Shown here: positions 13,812 to 22,217 of the stretch, piece after piece | Position numbering within the stretch: the first letter of the stretch is position 1 | Layout of the letters: every line of letters starts with the position of its first letter | Origin: Clostridia bacterium | Lineage (GTDB): Bacteria > Bacillota > Clostridia > Christensenellales > CAG-138 | Assembly (NCBI GenBank): GCA_017393775.1 | Contig: JAFOQN010000064.1 | Location: 1-35,718 of the forward strand | Length of the DNA stretch: 35,718 nt | Reading direction: 5' to 3' | Notes under the pieces: generated by a model | Seen by the model: only the letters and a program-made list of their open reading frames with translations | What the model was told of the DNA's origin: nothing | The model's database searches: none | Position numbers and translations under genes: made by a program

Positions 13812-13839
13812 TTGAAAAAGCAGTTTCGGGGGGAGCGGT

Positions 13840-14514
13840 ATGCGCTTATTATTTGCGGAGGATGAGAGATCCCTGTCGCGCGCGGTCTGTGCAATCCTTA
13901 AAAAGAACAACTATTCCGTCGACGCGGTCTACAACGGCGCGGACGCGCTGGATTATCTTGGGACCGAAAACTACGACGGCGTGATCCTCGACGTGATGAT
14001 GCCCAAAGTGGACGGATTCACGGTCTTAAAGCGCATGCGCGAAGCCGGAAACAAGACGCCGGTGCTGATGCTGACTGCGCGTTCCGAGATCGACGACAAG
14101 GTATTCGGGCTCGATTCCGGTGCGAACGATTATCTCACAAAGCCGTTTGATACGAAGGAGCTTTTGGCCCGCATCCGCGTCATGACGCGGCGAAGCGAGA
14201 TTCAGGCCGATACAAGGCTCTCCGTCGGAAATCTGACTTTGGACGTCGCAACATATGATATGAAGGGTCCAGACGGGCAGTTCAAGCTTGTCGGGAAGGA
14301 GTTTCAGATGCTGGAAATGCTGATGCGCAATCCGAAGCGTCTGCTCTCCACCGATGCGTTCATGGATCGTATCTGGGGGTACGACAGCGAAGCCGAGCAG
14401 AATGTCGTCTGGGTCTATATCTCATATCTTCGAAAGAAACTGGAAGCCGTCGGCGCGAACGTCAAAATCAAGGCGCAGCGCGGTGTCGGGTATTATCTGG
14501 AGGTGTCGGAATGA
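13840..14514 (+). CDS. OmpR/PhoB-family response regulator
   Basis: A 224-residue regulator. The receiver domain has the acidic pair E7-D8, phospho-acceptor D51 (VILDVMMPK), T79 and K101 (YLTKPFD). The C-terminal winged helix (residues 128-222) ends in the usual VWVYISYLRKKLE and RGVGYYLE. The ATG at 13840 has GGGGGAG upstream. It overlaps the kinase gene by ATGA, so both are made together. It is divergent from the phosphodiester glycosidase operon, a possible target. Confidence 0.93.
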   Translation: MRLLFAEDERSLSRAVCAILKKNNYSVDAVYNGADALDYLGTENYDGVILDVMMPKVDGFTVLKRMREAGNKTPVLMLTARSEIDDKVFGLDSGANDYLTKPFDTKELLARIRVMTRRSEIQADTRLSVGNLTLDVATYDMKGPDGQFKLVGKEFQMLEMLMRNPKRLLSTDAFMDRIWGYDSEAEQNVVWVYISYLRKKLEAVGANVKIKAQRGVGYYLEVSE

Positions 14515-15767
14515 TCAAAAAACTCCAACGCAAGTTCGTATTTGCGGCCATGCTGTCGCTGCTGCTCGTGCTCGGACTTTTGATCGGGCTTATCAATGTC
14601 TTGAACTACCGCACCCTTGTGAAGGAAGCGGACGAGACGGTTTCGATGCTGGCGGAGATGGAAGGAAACGGAACAAACCAGTTTTCATTCGGCGACAAGA
14701 ACGCGCCGGAGCCGCACCTTGACGGAACCGGACACGGACAGCGTCGAGAGTTTCCCGGCGAACGTCCGTATCAGTCGCGCTACTTTTCGGTGACTCTGTC
14801 GGAATCCGGTGACGTCCTGGAATCCGATCTGAAAAACGTAGTGACCGTGGACGAGCAAACGGCTCTTGAAATGGCGAAAGCCGTTGCAAAGAAGGGACGC
14901 GGGAAAGGCTTTTCGGGCGACTACCGGTATCTGGGCATACCGCAGGACAGCGGAACACGCTGGATCTTTCTGAACCGTGAACGCGAGCTTTCGACCTTCC
15001 GCACCTTTTTGTGGACAGGCGTCGGTATTTCCGCAGCGGGCTTTTTCATGGTTTTTCTGCTGCTCATGCCGCTGTCGGCCCGGATCGTGCGTCCGATCGC
15101 GCAGAGTTATGAAAAACAAAAGCAGTTTATCACCGATGCCGGGCACGAGCTCAAGACGCCGATCACGATCATCCGCGCGGATACGGACGTACTCCTTGAG
15201 GATCTCCCCGGCAGCGAGTGGATCGCGGACATCCGTACGCAGACGGAACGGCTCAGTTCGCTGACCAACGACCTCATCTACCTTTCGCGTATGGAGGAAG
15301 AAGGTGCGAAGCCGCAGATGCTGGATTTCCCGCTTTCCGATGTCGTTTCCGACGAGACGCAACCCTTCCAATCGGTTGCCGTGACGCAGAACAAGACGTT
15401 TTCCGCGGACATCCAGCCGATGCTCACCCTCTGCGGTGACGAGAAATCGATCCGCAAGCTTGTTTCGATCCTTTTGGACAACGCCATGAAGTATTCGCCG
15501 GAGGGCGGCAGCATTGCTCTTTCTCTGAAAAGGACCGGCAGGCAGACGGTGCTTTCCGTGACGAACACCGCAGAAAATCTCGAAAAAGGCAGTCAGGACC
15601 AGCTATTCGACCGGTTCTACCGCGCCGACGCCTCACGCAATTCTGAGACCGGCGGATTCGGGCTCGGGCTTGCAATCGCCAAGGCGGTCGTCGAATCGCA
15701 CAAAGGAAAGATCCGCGCGAACTCGGACGGAGCGTCTCTGACCGTGGAAGCGACGTTTGCGGAATAA
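14511..15767 (+). CDS. Membrane sensor histidine kinase
   Basis: A 418-residue kinase: transmembrane helices at about 9-31 and 167-187 enclosing a 135-residue extracytoplasmic part, then HisKA with H212 (FITDAGHELKTPITII) and HATPase_c with N-box (LLDNAMKYSP, N324) and G-box (GGFGLGLAIA, 381-390). The signal is unknown; the outer part has a basic/His-containing patch (HLDGTGHGQRR) but no recognised sensor fold. It partners the regulator just upstream and is followed by a bidirectional terminator. Confidence 0.93.
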   Translation: MIKKLQRKFVFAAMLSLLLVLGLLIGLINVLNYRTLVKEADETVSMLAEMEGNGTNQFSFGDKNAPEPHLDGTGHGQRREFPGERPYQSRYFSVTLSESGDVLESDLKNVVTVDEQTALEMAKAVAKKGRGKGFSGDYRYLGIPQDSGTRWIFLNRERELSTFRTFLWTGVGISAAGFFMVFLLLMPLSARIVRPIAQSYEKQKQFITDAGHELKTPITIIRADTDVLLEDLPGSEWIADIRTQTERLSSLTNDLIYLSRMEEEGAKPQMLDFPLSDVVSDETQPFQSVAVTQNKTFSADIQPMLTLCGDEKSIRKLVSILLDNAMKYSPEGGSIALSLKRTGRQTVLSVTNTAENLEKGSQDQLFDRFYRADASRNSETGGFGLGLAIAKAVVESHKGKIRANSDGASLTVEATFAE

Positions 15768-15779
15768 AACAGTGTATTT

Positions 15780-15813
15780 AAAACAGCTCCGGAATGTTCC
15801 GGAGCTGTTTTTT
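15780..15813. terminator. Strong bidirectional terminator
   Basis: AAAACAGCTCCGGAA and TTCCGGAGCTGTTTT form a 15-bp perfect stem with a 2-nt loop, with T-runs on both strands. It separates the converging kinase gene and lipoprotein gene. Confidence 0.9.
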
Positions 15814-15826
15814 CACTTGGTGGTAT

Positions 15827-17950
15827 TTATCTGCGCCCGTGTCCGCCGTGCCCTCCGTATCCGCCAAACCCGTAATTTCCGGTCGCGCCTTCGGTCGCGG
15901 ATGACTGCGTCCAATTCAGGAACGCAGAACCGTCTTTTTCGACCGTGTAAGAACCGTTCAGCGTGAACGCATCGGACGCGATCCAGCAGGAGAAATAGGA
16001 TTCGTTCAGGTTGAACGAGAAGATCGTATTGCCGCTTGCGTCCGCAATGCGGTATTCACCCGCGGAAAAGCTCGCGCCGTTCGAAACGTAGGTGTTGACC
16101 GAGCCGTTCGAAGGGATCTGACAAATACCGCCCAGCGCGACGATCGTGCCGCCCGTGACGGAGACAGAACCATCCACATCGACCGAACCGGACATGCCGC
16201 CCATCTGCGAGCCGGAAAGCACCAGCACCGTGCCGCCGGTCATTGCAAAGCTGCCGTTCGAGTCGATCCCGTCCGTATCGCCGGACGACGTGCGGATCTC
16301 GGCGTAACCGCCGTTCACGTAAATCATCGGGGTCACATTGCCCTTGCAGGCGTTCAGCCCGTCGTCTCCGGCATACACAAAGATCGTGTCGCCGTTCAGC
16401 GTGATCACGTTCGCCTCAAGTCCCTCATGCGACTCGACAACGTTCACCGAACCGTCGTTGACGGTCAGCGCGTTGTCCGCATGTATGCCGTCGTCCGCCG
16501 ACGTCACCGTCACGGAGCCGCCGTTTAAGGTAATATCGCCCAGACCCGTCGCGCCGTTTTCCAGCGCCGTGCCGCCGTTGGCGTGCAGACCGTCGTCTCC
16601 GGCAAAGACCGTGACCGTTCCGGCGTTGACGATGATCTCGTTCTCCGCCTTGACGCCCTTGGAGGAATACGTCGTCTTCGACGAATTGCCGCCGCTTGTG
16701 ATCTGTACCCAGTCGCCAAAGAGCGTACCGCCGGAAACGGAGGTCAAAAGGTATCCGTTCATTGCCGTGTTGCACGTATCGCCGGTCGTGCTCGCCTTAT
16801 AGTTCGTACCGTCCGGCACTGCACCGTGCTCAACGATATGGAACAGGATGTTCCGGTATCCGTCCGGGATGCGGAACACGAGTCCGTAATACCCGGTGCG
16901 CCCGCTGTACACCATCGTCTCATATGCGCACTGCACGAATTCGCCCGCCGCATCGTCGTCATTATAGAAGTATGCATAGTAGTCGCAATTGTCGCTGTAC
17001 AGCGAGGTCGGGACGATCAGATACGTATCCGTACCCGCTGCGGACGATCCGACGTCCGCATACGACGCCGTATAGATGTTGACGGTGCAGGTCTCCTCCT
17101 CGGAGATCTCGACGTTGTATGCAGCGCTGATGCCGTCGCACGCCGCGTAGATATCGACCTGTCCGCCCGTGATCGACACGGTCCCGCGCTGTTTGCCCTT
17201 ATTGGAGACGTCCGTGTTCTCCGTCTTGACGCCGTCGGACGCCGTGGAGATCAGCATCAGATTTCCGGATTTGATCTCGATCGAATCATTGCCCTTCAGC
17301 GCGTTGCCCGTTGCGGTGACCTTGAGCGTCATATTCTTGACGGACAGATCGTCCTTGGATTTCACACCGTTGTCGAACGCGGTCTCAACGATCAGCGTAC
17401 CGTTTCCGGTGAGTTTGAGATCGCAGGTCGCGTAGATCGCGGCGTCCTCTTCGACGCCGTCCGTACTGCCGGTCCGGAGATCGGTGACGGTGTTATAGGT
17501 GTCCTTCTGCGCTTTGACTGTCACTTCGGACGCGTTCTTCACAAGGATCGGCGCGCCGAAGCTGCACGAGATCGAAGCGTTGTTCAAAAGCAGCTTGACC
17601 TCATCTTCGTCGCCCGCATCCACGACAATCTGCCCATCGGAGAGCGCGCCGGAGAGCGTATACTCGCCCGCTGCGGTGATCGTGTAGACCGAACCGTCCC
17701 GCATGATCTCTCCCCCGTCGGAGGTCGCGGTAAAATCATCCGTCGATACCTTCGTGCTGTCGGTCGGATCGGTCAGTGCTTCGGTATTGACCGGCACGGC
17801 GGTTTCCTGTGCCGTCACCGGAACAGCAGTGCTGCTCTCCGGGGTGATCACGATCGAATCCGAGGATGTTTCTGCGTTTGTCTGCGTCTTGCCCCCGCAT
17901 GCAGTGCAGAGAAGTGCAAGAAGAATGATACCTGCAAATAATCGTTTCAT
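15827..17950 (-). CDS. Cthe_2159-type carbohydrate-binding beta-helix lipoprotein
   Basis: A 707-residue lipoprotein: signal peptide with lipobox LLCTAC (lipidated Cys18), a Thr/Ser-rich linker to about residue 70, then a long repetitive region with many short turns such as DDGIHADNALT, DDGLHANGG, DDGLNACKGN and TDGIDSNGS, typical of right-handed beta-helix proteins of the PF14262 (Cthe_2159) family, whose founding member binds acidic polysaccharide. The tail is Gly/His-rich (GYGGHGGHGRR). The start is ATG at 17950 with AAAGGA upstream; the frame runs open to 18052 but that part overlaps the preceding gene. Last gene of the VTC/DUF4956 operon. Confidence 0.85.
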   Translation of the reverse strand: MKRLFAGIILLALLCTACGGKTQTNAETSSDSIVITPESSTAVPVTAQETAVPVNTEALTDPTDSTKVSTDDFTATSDGGEIMRDGSVYTITAAGEYTLSGALSDGQIVVDAGDEDEVKLLLNNASISCSFGAPILVKNASEVTVKAQKDTYNTVTDLRTGSTDGVEEDAAIYATCDLKLTGNGTLIVETAFDNGVKSKDDLSVKNMTLKVTATGNALKGNDSIEIKSGNLMLISTASDGVKTENTDVSNKGKQRGTVSITGGQVDIYAACDGISAAYNVEISEEETCTVNIYTASYADVGSSAAGTDTYLIVPTSLYSDNCDYYAYFYNDDDAAGEFVQCAYETMVYSGRTGYYGLVFRIPDGYRNILFHIVEHGAVPDGTNYKASTTGDTCNTAMNGYLLTSVSGGTLFGDWVQITSGGNSSKTTYSSKGVKAENEIIVNAGTVTVFAGDDGLHANGGTALENGATGLGDITLNGGSVTVTSADDGIHADNALTVNDGSVNVVESHEGLEANVITLNGDTIFVYAGDDGLNACKGNVTPMIYVNGGYAEIRTSSGDTDGIDSNGSFAMTGGTVLVLSGSQMGGMSGSVDVDGSVSVTGGTIVALGGICQIPSNGSVNTYVSNGASFSAGEYRIADASGNTIFSFNLNESYFSCWIASDAFTLNGSYTVEKDGSAFLNWTQSSATEGATGNYGFGGYGGHGGHGRR

Positions 17951-18005
17951 GGCTTTTTCCTTTCTGTAAACAGTGTACAGGATGAGAGAACGTTTGGCAA
18001 CGGCT

Positions 18006-18677
18006 TTATAATTGCGCCTGCTGTTCGCTGTACGGAAGCAGCGCGATCTCAAGGTTGCCGTTTCTGGTGCGGAGCTCGTCGATGAAAGCTTTCTCCTCCT
18101 TCGGATCCTTCATGCGGATCAGGTACGAGAGACGGAACATCGAGCCCATACCGGTCGTTTTGACGCCGAGACGCTCGACGCTCTTTAAATACCGTGCAAA
18201 CGGTTCATCGAACATTTCGGTGTATTCCAGCGATTCCGGCACGGTCACCTTCAGCAGACGCTCCTCGTGCATCGGCTTGCTGTCAAAGAGATGCAGCGAC
18301 GCAAAAAGGAAGTACAAAAGCGCAAGCGCGATGAGAATGATCACGCCGTAGGCAAGATAGCCCATGCCGAAGGCAATGCCCGCGCCCATGGCGATCAAAA
18401 TCGCGGCAATCTCGTCTGCCGTGCCCTGCGCCGAGCGGAAGCGGATCAGACTGAACGCGCCGCCGATTGCGACGCCCGCGCCGATGTTGCCGTTCACGAA
18501 GGTGATGACCGCGCCGACGACAAACGGGATCAGCGCCGCAACAATGAAGAAGCGTTTGGTGGAGCGCACCCGCCGCGACATAATCCAGGCAAACAAGAGT
18601 CCCGAAAGAACGGCGACGCCCGCCATCCAAAAGAATTCCATTGCAGTAACGGTAGAAGAATAGATCGAATCAAACAT
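18006..18677 (-). CDS. DUF4956 membrane protein
   Basis: A 223-residue protein with about four membrane helices in the first 125 residues and a cytoplasmic alpha/beta C-terminal domain. The segment GAFSLIRFRSAQGTADEIAA and the preceding Gly-rich GNIGAGVAIGG are characteristic of DUF4956 (PF16316). I choose ATG 18677 (AAGGGGG, 8 nt upstream) over GTG 18695. It follows the VTC gene by 18 nt and precedes the lipoprotein gene by 55 nt. DUF4956 proteins often neighbour VTC and CotH genes; their role is not established. Confidence 0.85.
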   Translation of the reverse strand: MFDSIYSSTVTAMEFFWMAGVAVLSGLLFAWIMSRRVRSTKRFFIVAALIPFVVGAVITFVNGNIGAGVAIGGAFSLIRFRSAQGTADEIAAILIAMGAGIAFGMGYLAYGVIILIALALLYFLFASLHLFDSKPMHEERLLKVTVPESLEYTEMFDEPFARYLKSVERLGVKTTGMGSMFRLSYLIRMKDPKEEKAFIDELRTRNGNLEIALLPYSEQQAQL

Positions 18678-18695
18678 TGTAAAAACCCCCTTCAC

Positions 18696-19403
18696 TCAGT
18701 TTCTGCTGCGCATCCCGAGCCGGTACGCTTCGCCGTATTTGCTGATGCTCCCGTGTTTGATGTTCCCGTCGGACAAAATGCGGACCAGCCACAGCGGGAT
18801 CGTGTCCTGCACCTTGATCTCAAGGATCGTCTCGCCCGGGTCCAGCAAAGGGATTCCGACCGGCGCATAGTCGAAGGACAGCGCATCCAGGCGATAGCGC
18901 GGATTGCGGTCGACGGTCAGCCTGAGATCCCCGTCCGGCTCGTAATACGCGGTGCGGTCGTAAAGGATCATGCACGCGGGCTCAAGATTTTTGTAGTAAT
19001 CGCGAAAATACGTGATCTCGCGGTCGATCTGACCTTCTTCATCGAGATTCAATTCCCCCGCAAAAAACCGGTTGACTTCCGGAACCGTCGCCTGTACGCG
19101 GCGCTTGTAGACGATTCCGAACGCCTTGCGCTTAAGTTCCAGAAAGACCGGAGACGCATTCGTCGCGCGGCCGTAAGCGCGCAGGCGGATCTTCTCCTTG
19201 AACGCCGGTTTTTCAATCGAGGTTCTGACGATCCTTCTGTCCGGTGTGTCATAATACAGCGACTGGATCGTCGTGAGCCCGTACGCGTCCGGCTTCATGT
19301 GTCCCACGAGCCGCTCGCAGAAGAATTCCGTCTGCTCCGCGCTTAAGATGTATTTCCATTCGACCCGCTGCATCACAGTGATCGGCGCCTGTACGCTTTC
19401 CAT
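18696..19403 (-). CDS. VTC-domain polyphosphate polymerase-like protein
   Basis: A 235-residue VTC domain (PF09359) tunnel-fold protein. Conserved basic and acidic tunnel residues are visible: RVEWKYIL, SLYYDTPD, KIRLRAYG, VFLELKRK, VYKRRV, YDRTAY and ETILEIKV. Yeast Vtc4 makes polyphosphate from ATP; bacterial stand-alone VTC proteins are annotated as polyphosphate polymerases, largely without direct tests. Start is ATG 19403 behind GAGG; an upstream TTG at 19442 is less likely. First gene of a three-gene operon with DUF4956 and Cthe_2159 proteins. Confidence 0.88.
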   Translation of the reverse strand: MESVQAPITVMQRVEWKYILSAEQTEFFCERLVGHMKPDAYGLTTIQSLYYDTPDRRIVRTSIEKPAFKEKIRLRAYGRATNASPVFLELKRKAFGIVYKRRVQATVPEVNRFFAGELNLDEEGQIDREITYFRDYYKNLEPACMILYDRTAYYEPDGDLRLTVDRNPRYRLDALSFDYAPVGIPLLDPGETILEIKVQDTIPLWLVRILSDGNIKHGSISKYGEAYRLGMRSRN

Positions 19404-19497
19404 CTGCGTGTCCTCACTTTCTTTGATGGTACCATCATACAAGCGCTTCCTAAAACGAAATTAAAATACGAAAACTTTTTTGGAGCGTATTCTTATG

Positions 19498-19545
19498 AGA
19501 AAAGCAAAAGGCTGCAAAACGCCGGTCACGGTATGTTTTGCAGCC
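19498..19545 (-). terminator. Terminator after the cupin remnant (and of the corrinoid operon)
   Basis: GGCTGCAAAAC (19510-19520) and GTTTTGCAGCC (19535-19545) form an 11-bp stem; on the minus strand TTTTGCTTTTC follows. It is the first good terminator downstream of the corrinoid operon. Confidence 0.8.
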
Positions 19546-19567
19546 ACAGAACGGATCACTATGCGGG

Positions 19568-19819
19568 TTATTTCAGTTGTTCGTAGTCTTCGTTTGCGAC
19601 CGGCTCGCACCATTCGGCGGAAGCGTCTTCGCCCGGGACTTCGATGGCAGGATGCGCGAACCATGCGTCCGGCGCGGCGCCGTGCCAGTGCTTGACGTTT
19701 GCGGGAATGTTGACGATATCACCGGGATGTAATTCCCGCGGTTCCTTACCCCACTCCTGATAGTATCCTCTGCCGCCGGCACAGATCAGCATCTGTCCGC
19801 CGGATGGGTTTTTGTGTAT
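19568..19819 (-). pseudogene. 5'-truncated cupin-domain gene
   Basis: From an ATG at 19792 the frame gives 74 residues, MLICAGGRGYYQEWGKEP then LHPGDIVNIPANVKHWHGA and EWCEPV. This is the second half of a small single-domain cupin with its second motif (PGDIVNIPANVKHWH). Upstream in frame it reads IHKNPSGGQ and then meets a stop at the end of the neighbouring gene, so the first cupin motif with its metal-binding His pair is missing. No convincing ribosome site precedes 19792. Such cupins normally have about 110-150 residues. Confidence 0.65.
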
Positions 19820-20080
19820 TCAGTCCTGCTTTCTTGCGCGCTCGGCGATGTCAGGCCAGCGTTTCAAAATGTACTGCACCGCATTGCGTGAATGCGGGAT
19901 CATGCAGTCAGTACAGTTTTTGATGCCGGATTCCATGTAGGTAAAGTTGCCGCCGCATTTGTCGCCCAGCATGTACAGCGGGCAGTAGCAGAAGAGGCAG
20001 TTGAAATCCTCGGGATGGTCCGTCTTGTGACACGGGAAATACTTGCAGTCGGTGTTGTTGATAAAAGAATCGCTGTTCAT
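19820..20080 (-). CDS. Cysteine-rich small domain protein (PF04071-type)
   Basis: An 86-residue protein with nine Cys arranged in pairs: DCKYFPCHK, FNCLFCYCPLY, DKCGGNF and KNCTDCMIPH. This matches the cysteine-rich small domain often found beside or fused to cobalamin genes. A metal-binding (Zn or Fe-S) role is likely; its function in the pathway is not known. ATG at 20080 overlaps the cbiC stop as ATGA and has GAGAGGAG upstream. Last gene of the corrinoid operon. Confidence 0.82.
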   Translation of the reverse strand: MNSDSFINNTDCKYFPCHKTDHPEDFNCLFCYCPLYMLGDKCGGNFTYMESGIKNCTDCMIPHSRNAVQYILKRWPDIAERARKQD

Positions 20081-20721
20081 TTTGCTGCTCCTCTCGTTTC
20101 ATCAATTATGTACAACAGCGCGTTGATGATGCACGCCGCAACATTGCTGCCGCCCTTTCTGCCGCGGGCGACGATGCAGGGCACGTCGGTTTCGATGATC
20201 AGCTCCTTCGACGCGACGACGTTCACAAAGCCTACCGGCACGCCGACGATGAGTCTGGGACGGTAGCCGTTGTCGATCAATTCTCTTAACCGGATCAATG
20301 CCGTCGGCGCATTGCCGATCGCAAAGATCACGTTTTCGCCTAAGGCTGCCGCCTTATCCATGCTGACGCGCGCACGGGTCACGCCCTGTTCCTTTGCTTC
20401 CCTTGCAACGTCTTCGTCGGACATGAAGCAGAACGCTTCGCATCCGAGCTTCATTGCCGTGCGTTTATTGATCCCCGCGAGCGCCATCTGCGTATCGGTG
20501 ACGATCGCAGCGCCGCCCTTCAGCGCGTCGATGGCAAGCTGTACGGCGTTTTCGGAGAAATACAGATTATCGGCGTAGTCGAAATCCGCCGTTGTATGGA
20601 TCACACGCTTCAGGATCGGCGCTTTTTCGGGGTCGATCTGCCGATCGCCGAGTTCCTTTGTGATGATGCGAAAGCTCTCGCGCTCGATCTCCATCGGCGC
20701 AATCTTTTGGATCTCCGTCAT
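20077..20721 (-). CDS. cbiC: Cobalt-precorrin-8 methylmutase CbiC
   Basis: A 214-residue enzyme moving the C11 methyl group to C12 to give cobyrinate. The catalytic His is H42 in [11 protein letters not shown]. Other family marks are [30 protein letters not shown] and the closing [13 protein letters not shown]. The length is usual for CbiC/CobH. It overlaps the cbiP stop as ATGA with AAAGGAGGG before it. The context of cbi genes makes the anaerobic (cobalt-containing) substrate likely. Confidence 0.95.
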   Translation of the reverse strand: MTEIQKIAPMEIERESFRIITKELGDRQIDPEKAPILKRVIHTTADFDYADNLYFSENAVQLAIDALKGGAAIVTDTQMALAGINKRTAMKLGCEAFCFMSDEDVAREAKEQGVTRARVSMDKAAALGENVIFAIGNAPTALIRLRELIDNGYRPRLIVGVPVGFVNVVASKELIIETDVPCIVARGRKGGSNVAACIINALLYIIDETRGAAK

Positions 20722-22217
20722 ACGCCCTCCTTTAAGATGCGATATACTGCGTTCATGTCCATATGACTGCGGATCGTGTCTGCCAGCAGATCATACTGCT
20801 GCTGCTTGTGCGCTTCACCCGACACGCGTCCCAAAAGTGCGGGATCGACGCCCTTGCGTTCGGCAAGCATTCGCACCAGTGCGCCGGCAACCGCATCGCC
20901 GTCTAAAATGCCGTGCACATAGCTTCCGCAGACGTTTCCGTGCGCCGCGCCGTCGGTCTTTGCTGCACCCGTGACCGCGTCGGTGATCTTTGCGATCGGC
21001 GTGTCGCTTTCCGTTACGCCCATGTGGATCTCGTAACCATCGAAGCTGAGCCCCGAAAGCGCGGAAAACAAGCCGCTAAGCGTGTCGAACGCGCCGGATA
21101 CGCGGGTTCGCGTTTTTTGCTCCGTAAACGTCGTTTCAACCGGCAGAAGTCCCATGCCGCGCAAAGTGCCGCCGTGCTCCACGTTGTGGGGATCGTTGAG
21201 TGTTTTTCCAAGCATCTGATAGCCGCCGCAGATGCCGAACACCGCTCCGCCGGAATCGGCAAAGCGCAGGATTTTTGCTTCGAGCCCGCTTTGTCTGAGC
21301 CACAGAAGGTCCGCCATCGTGTTTTTCGTGCCGGGCAGGATCACAAGGTCCGGCTCGCCGAACGCGCGCGTTGAGGAAACGTATCGAACGGACACGCCGT
21401 CGATCGCTTCCAGCGCCCGAAAATCGGTAAAGTTTGAAAGACGAGGCAGCCGCATGACCGCGATATCAACGAGCGCCGCCGCTTTGTTTTCGAGCCGCTC
21501 GGAAAGAGAATCCTCGTCGTCGATGTCGAGATGCACATACGGTACGACGCCGACGACCGGAACGCCCGTCAGCGTTTCGAGCTGTTTTAAGCCCGGCGTC
21601 AGGATCGATTCGTCGCCGCGGAATTTGTTGATGATCACGCCCTTGACCAAAGCGCGTTCGTCGGGATCCAGGAGCGCGACCGTGCCGTATAATTGCGCGA
21701 ATACGCCGCCGCGGTCGATGTCGCCGACCAAAAGTACCGGCGCCTTTGCCGCCTTCGCCATACCCATGTTCACAAACACGTCCGCGTCCTTCAAATTGAT
21801 CTCGGCGGGACTGCCCGCACCTTCGATCACGATCACGTCGTTTTGTTCGGAAAGCGCATTGTACGCCTTCATGACCTCGGGCATCAGCGTCTTTTTGATC
21901 CGAAAATAGTCGCGCGCGGAAAGCTGCGCATAAACTTCGCCGTTTACAATGACCTGCGACCCCATGTCGCTCGTGGGTTTCAAAAGGATCGGGTTCATCA
22001 GCACCGAAGGCTCGACGCCCGCAGCCTCCGCCTGCACGACCTGCGCGCGGCCCATTTCCAGCCCTTCCTTTGTGATGAACGAGTTCAGCGCCATGTTCTG
22101 CGCCTTGAACGGTGCGACGCGAAGTCCGTCCTGTTTGAACACGCGGCACAGTCCCGCCGCAATGAGGCTCTTGCCCGCATTGGACATGGTTCCCTGGATC
22201 ATGATCGCGTTTGCCAT
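20718..22217 (-). CDS. cbiP: Cobyric acid synthase CbiP (CobQ)
   Basis: A 499-residue amidotransferase that amidates side chains b, d, e and g of adenosylcobyrinate a,c-diamide. The N-terminal synthetase half has GTMSNAGKS (residues 9-17), [12 protein letters not shown] and [10 protein letters not shown]. The C-terminal glutaminase half has nucleophile Cys330 in [11 protein letters not shown] and His435 in SYVHGI. Start ATG 22217 lies against the cbiA stop, with AAGGAGG inside that gene. Length is normal for the family. Confidence 0.95.
   Translation of the reverse strand: MANAIMIQGTMSNAGKSLIAAGLCRVFKQDGLRVAPFKAQNMALNSFITKEGLEMGRAQVVQAEAAGVEPSVLMNPILLKPTSDMGSQVIVNGEVYAQLSARDYFRIKKTLMPEVMKAYNALSEQNDVIVIEGAGSPAEINLKDADVFVNMGMAKAAKAPVLLVGDIDRGGVFAQLYGTVALLDPDERALVKGVIINKFRGDESILTPGLKQLETLTGVPVVGVVPYVHLDIDDEDSLSERLENKAAALVDIAVMRLPRLSNFTDFRALEAIDGVSVRYVSSTRAFGEPDLVILPGTKNTMADLLWLRQSGLEAKILRFADSGGAVFGICGGYQMLGKTLNDPHNVEHGGTLRGMGLLPVETTFTEQKTRTRVSGAFDTLSGLFSALSGLSFDGYEIHMGVTESDTPIAKITDAVTGAAKTDGAAHGNVCGSYVHGILDGDAVAGALVRMLAERKGVDPALLGRVSGEAHKQQQYDLLADTIRSHMDMNAVYRILKEGV

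Noticed and set aside
15850-17700. CRISPR-like or tandem DNA repeats in the lipoprotein gene
   Set aside because: The repetition is at protein level (beta-helix turns with GDDG-type motifs); spacing and DNA sequence are irregular.
16583-17941. Long plus-strand open frame of 452 codons
   Set aside because: Mirror of the beta-helix lipoprotein gene; rich in Arg/Val/Asp from reverse reading of its repeats.
17951-18005. Hairpin CTGTA/TACAG between the DUF4956 and lipoprotein genes as a terminator
   Set aside because: Only a 5-bp stem without a U-tract; probably a plain intergenic spacer.
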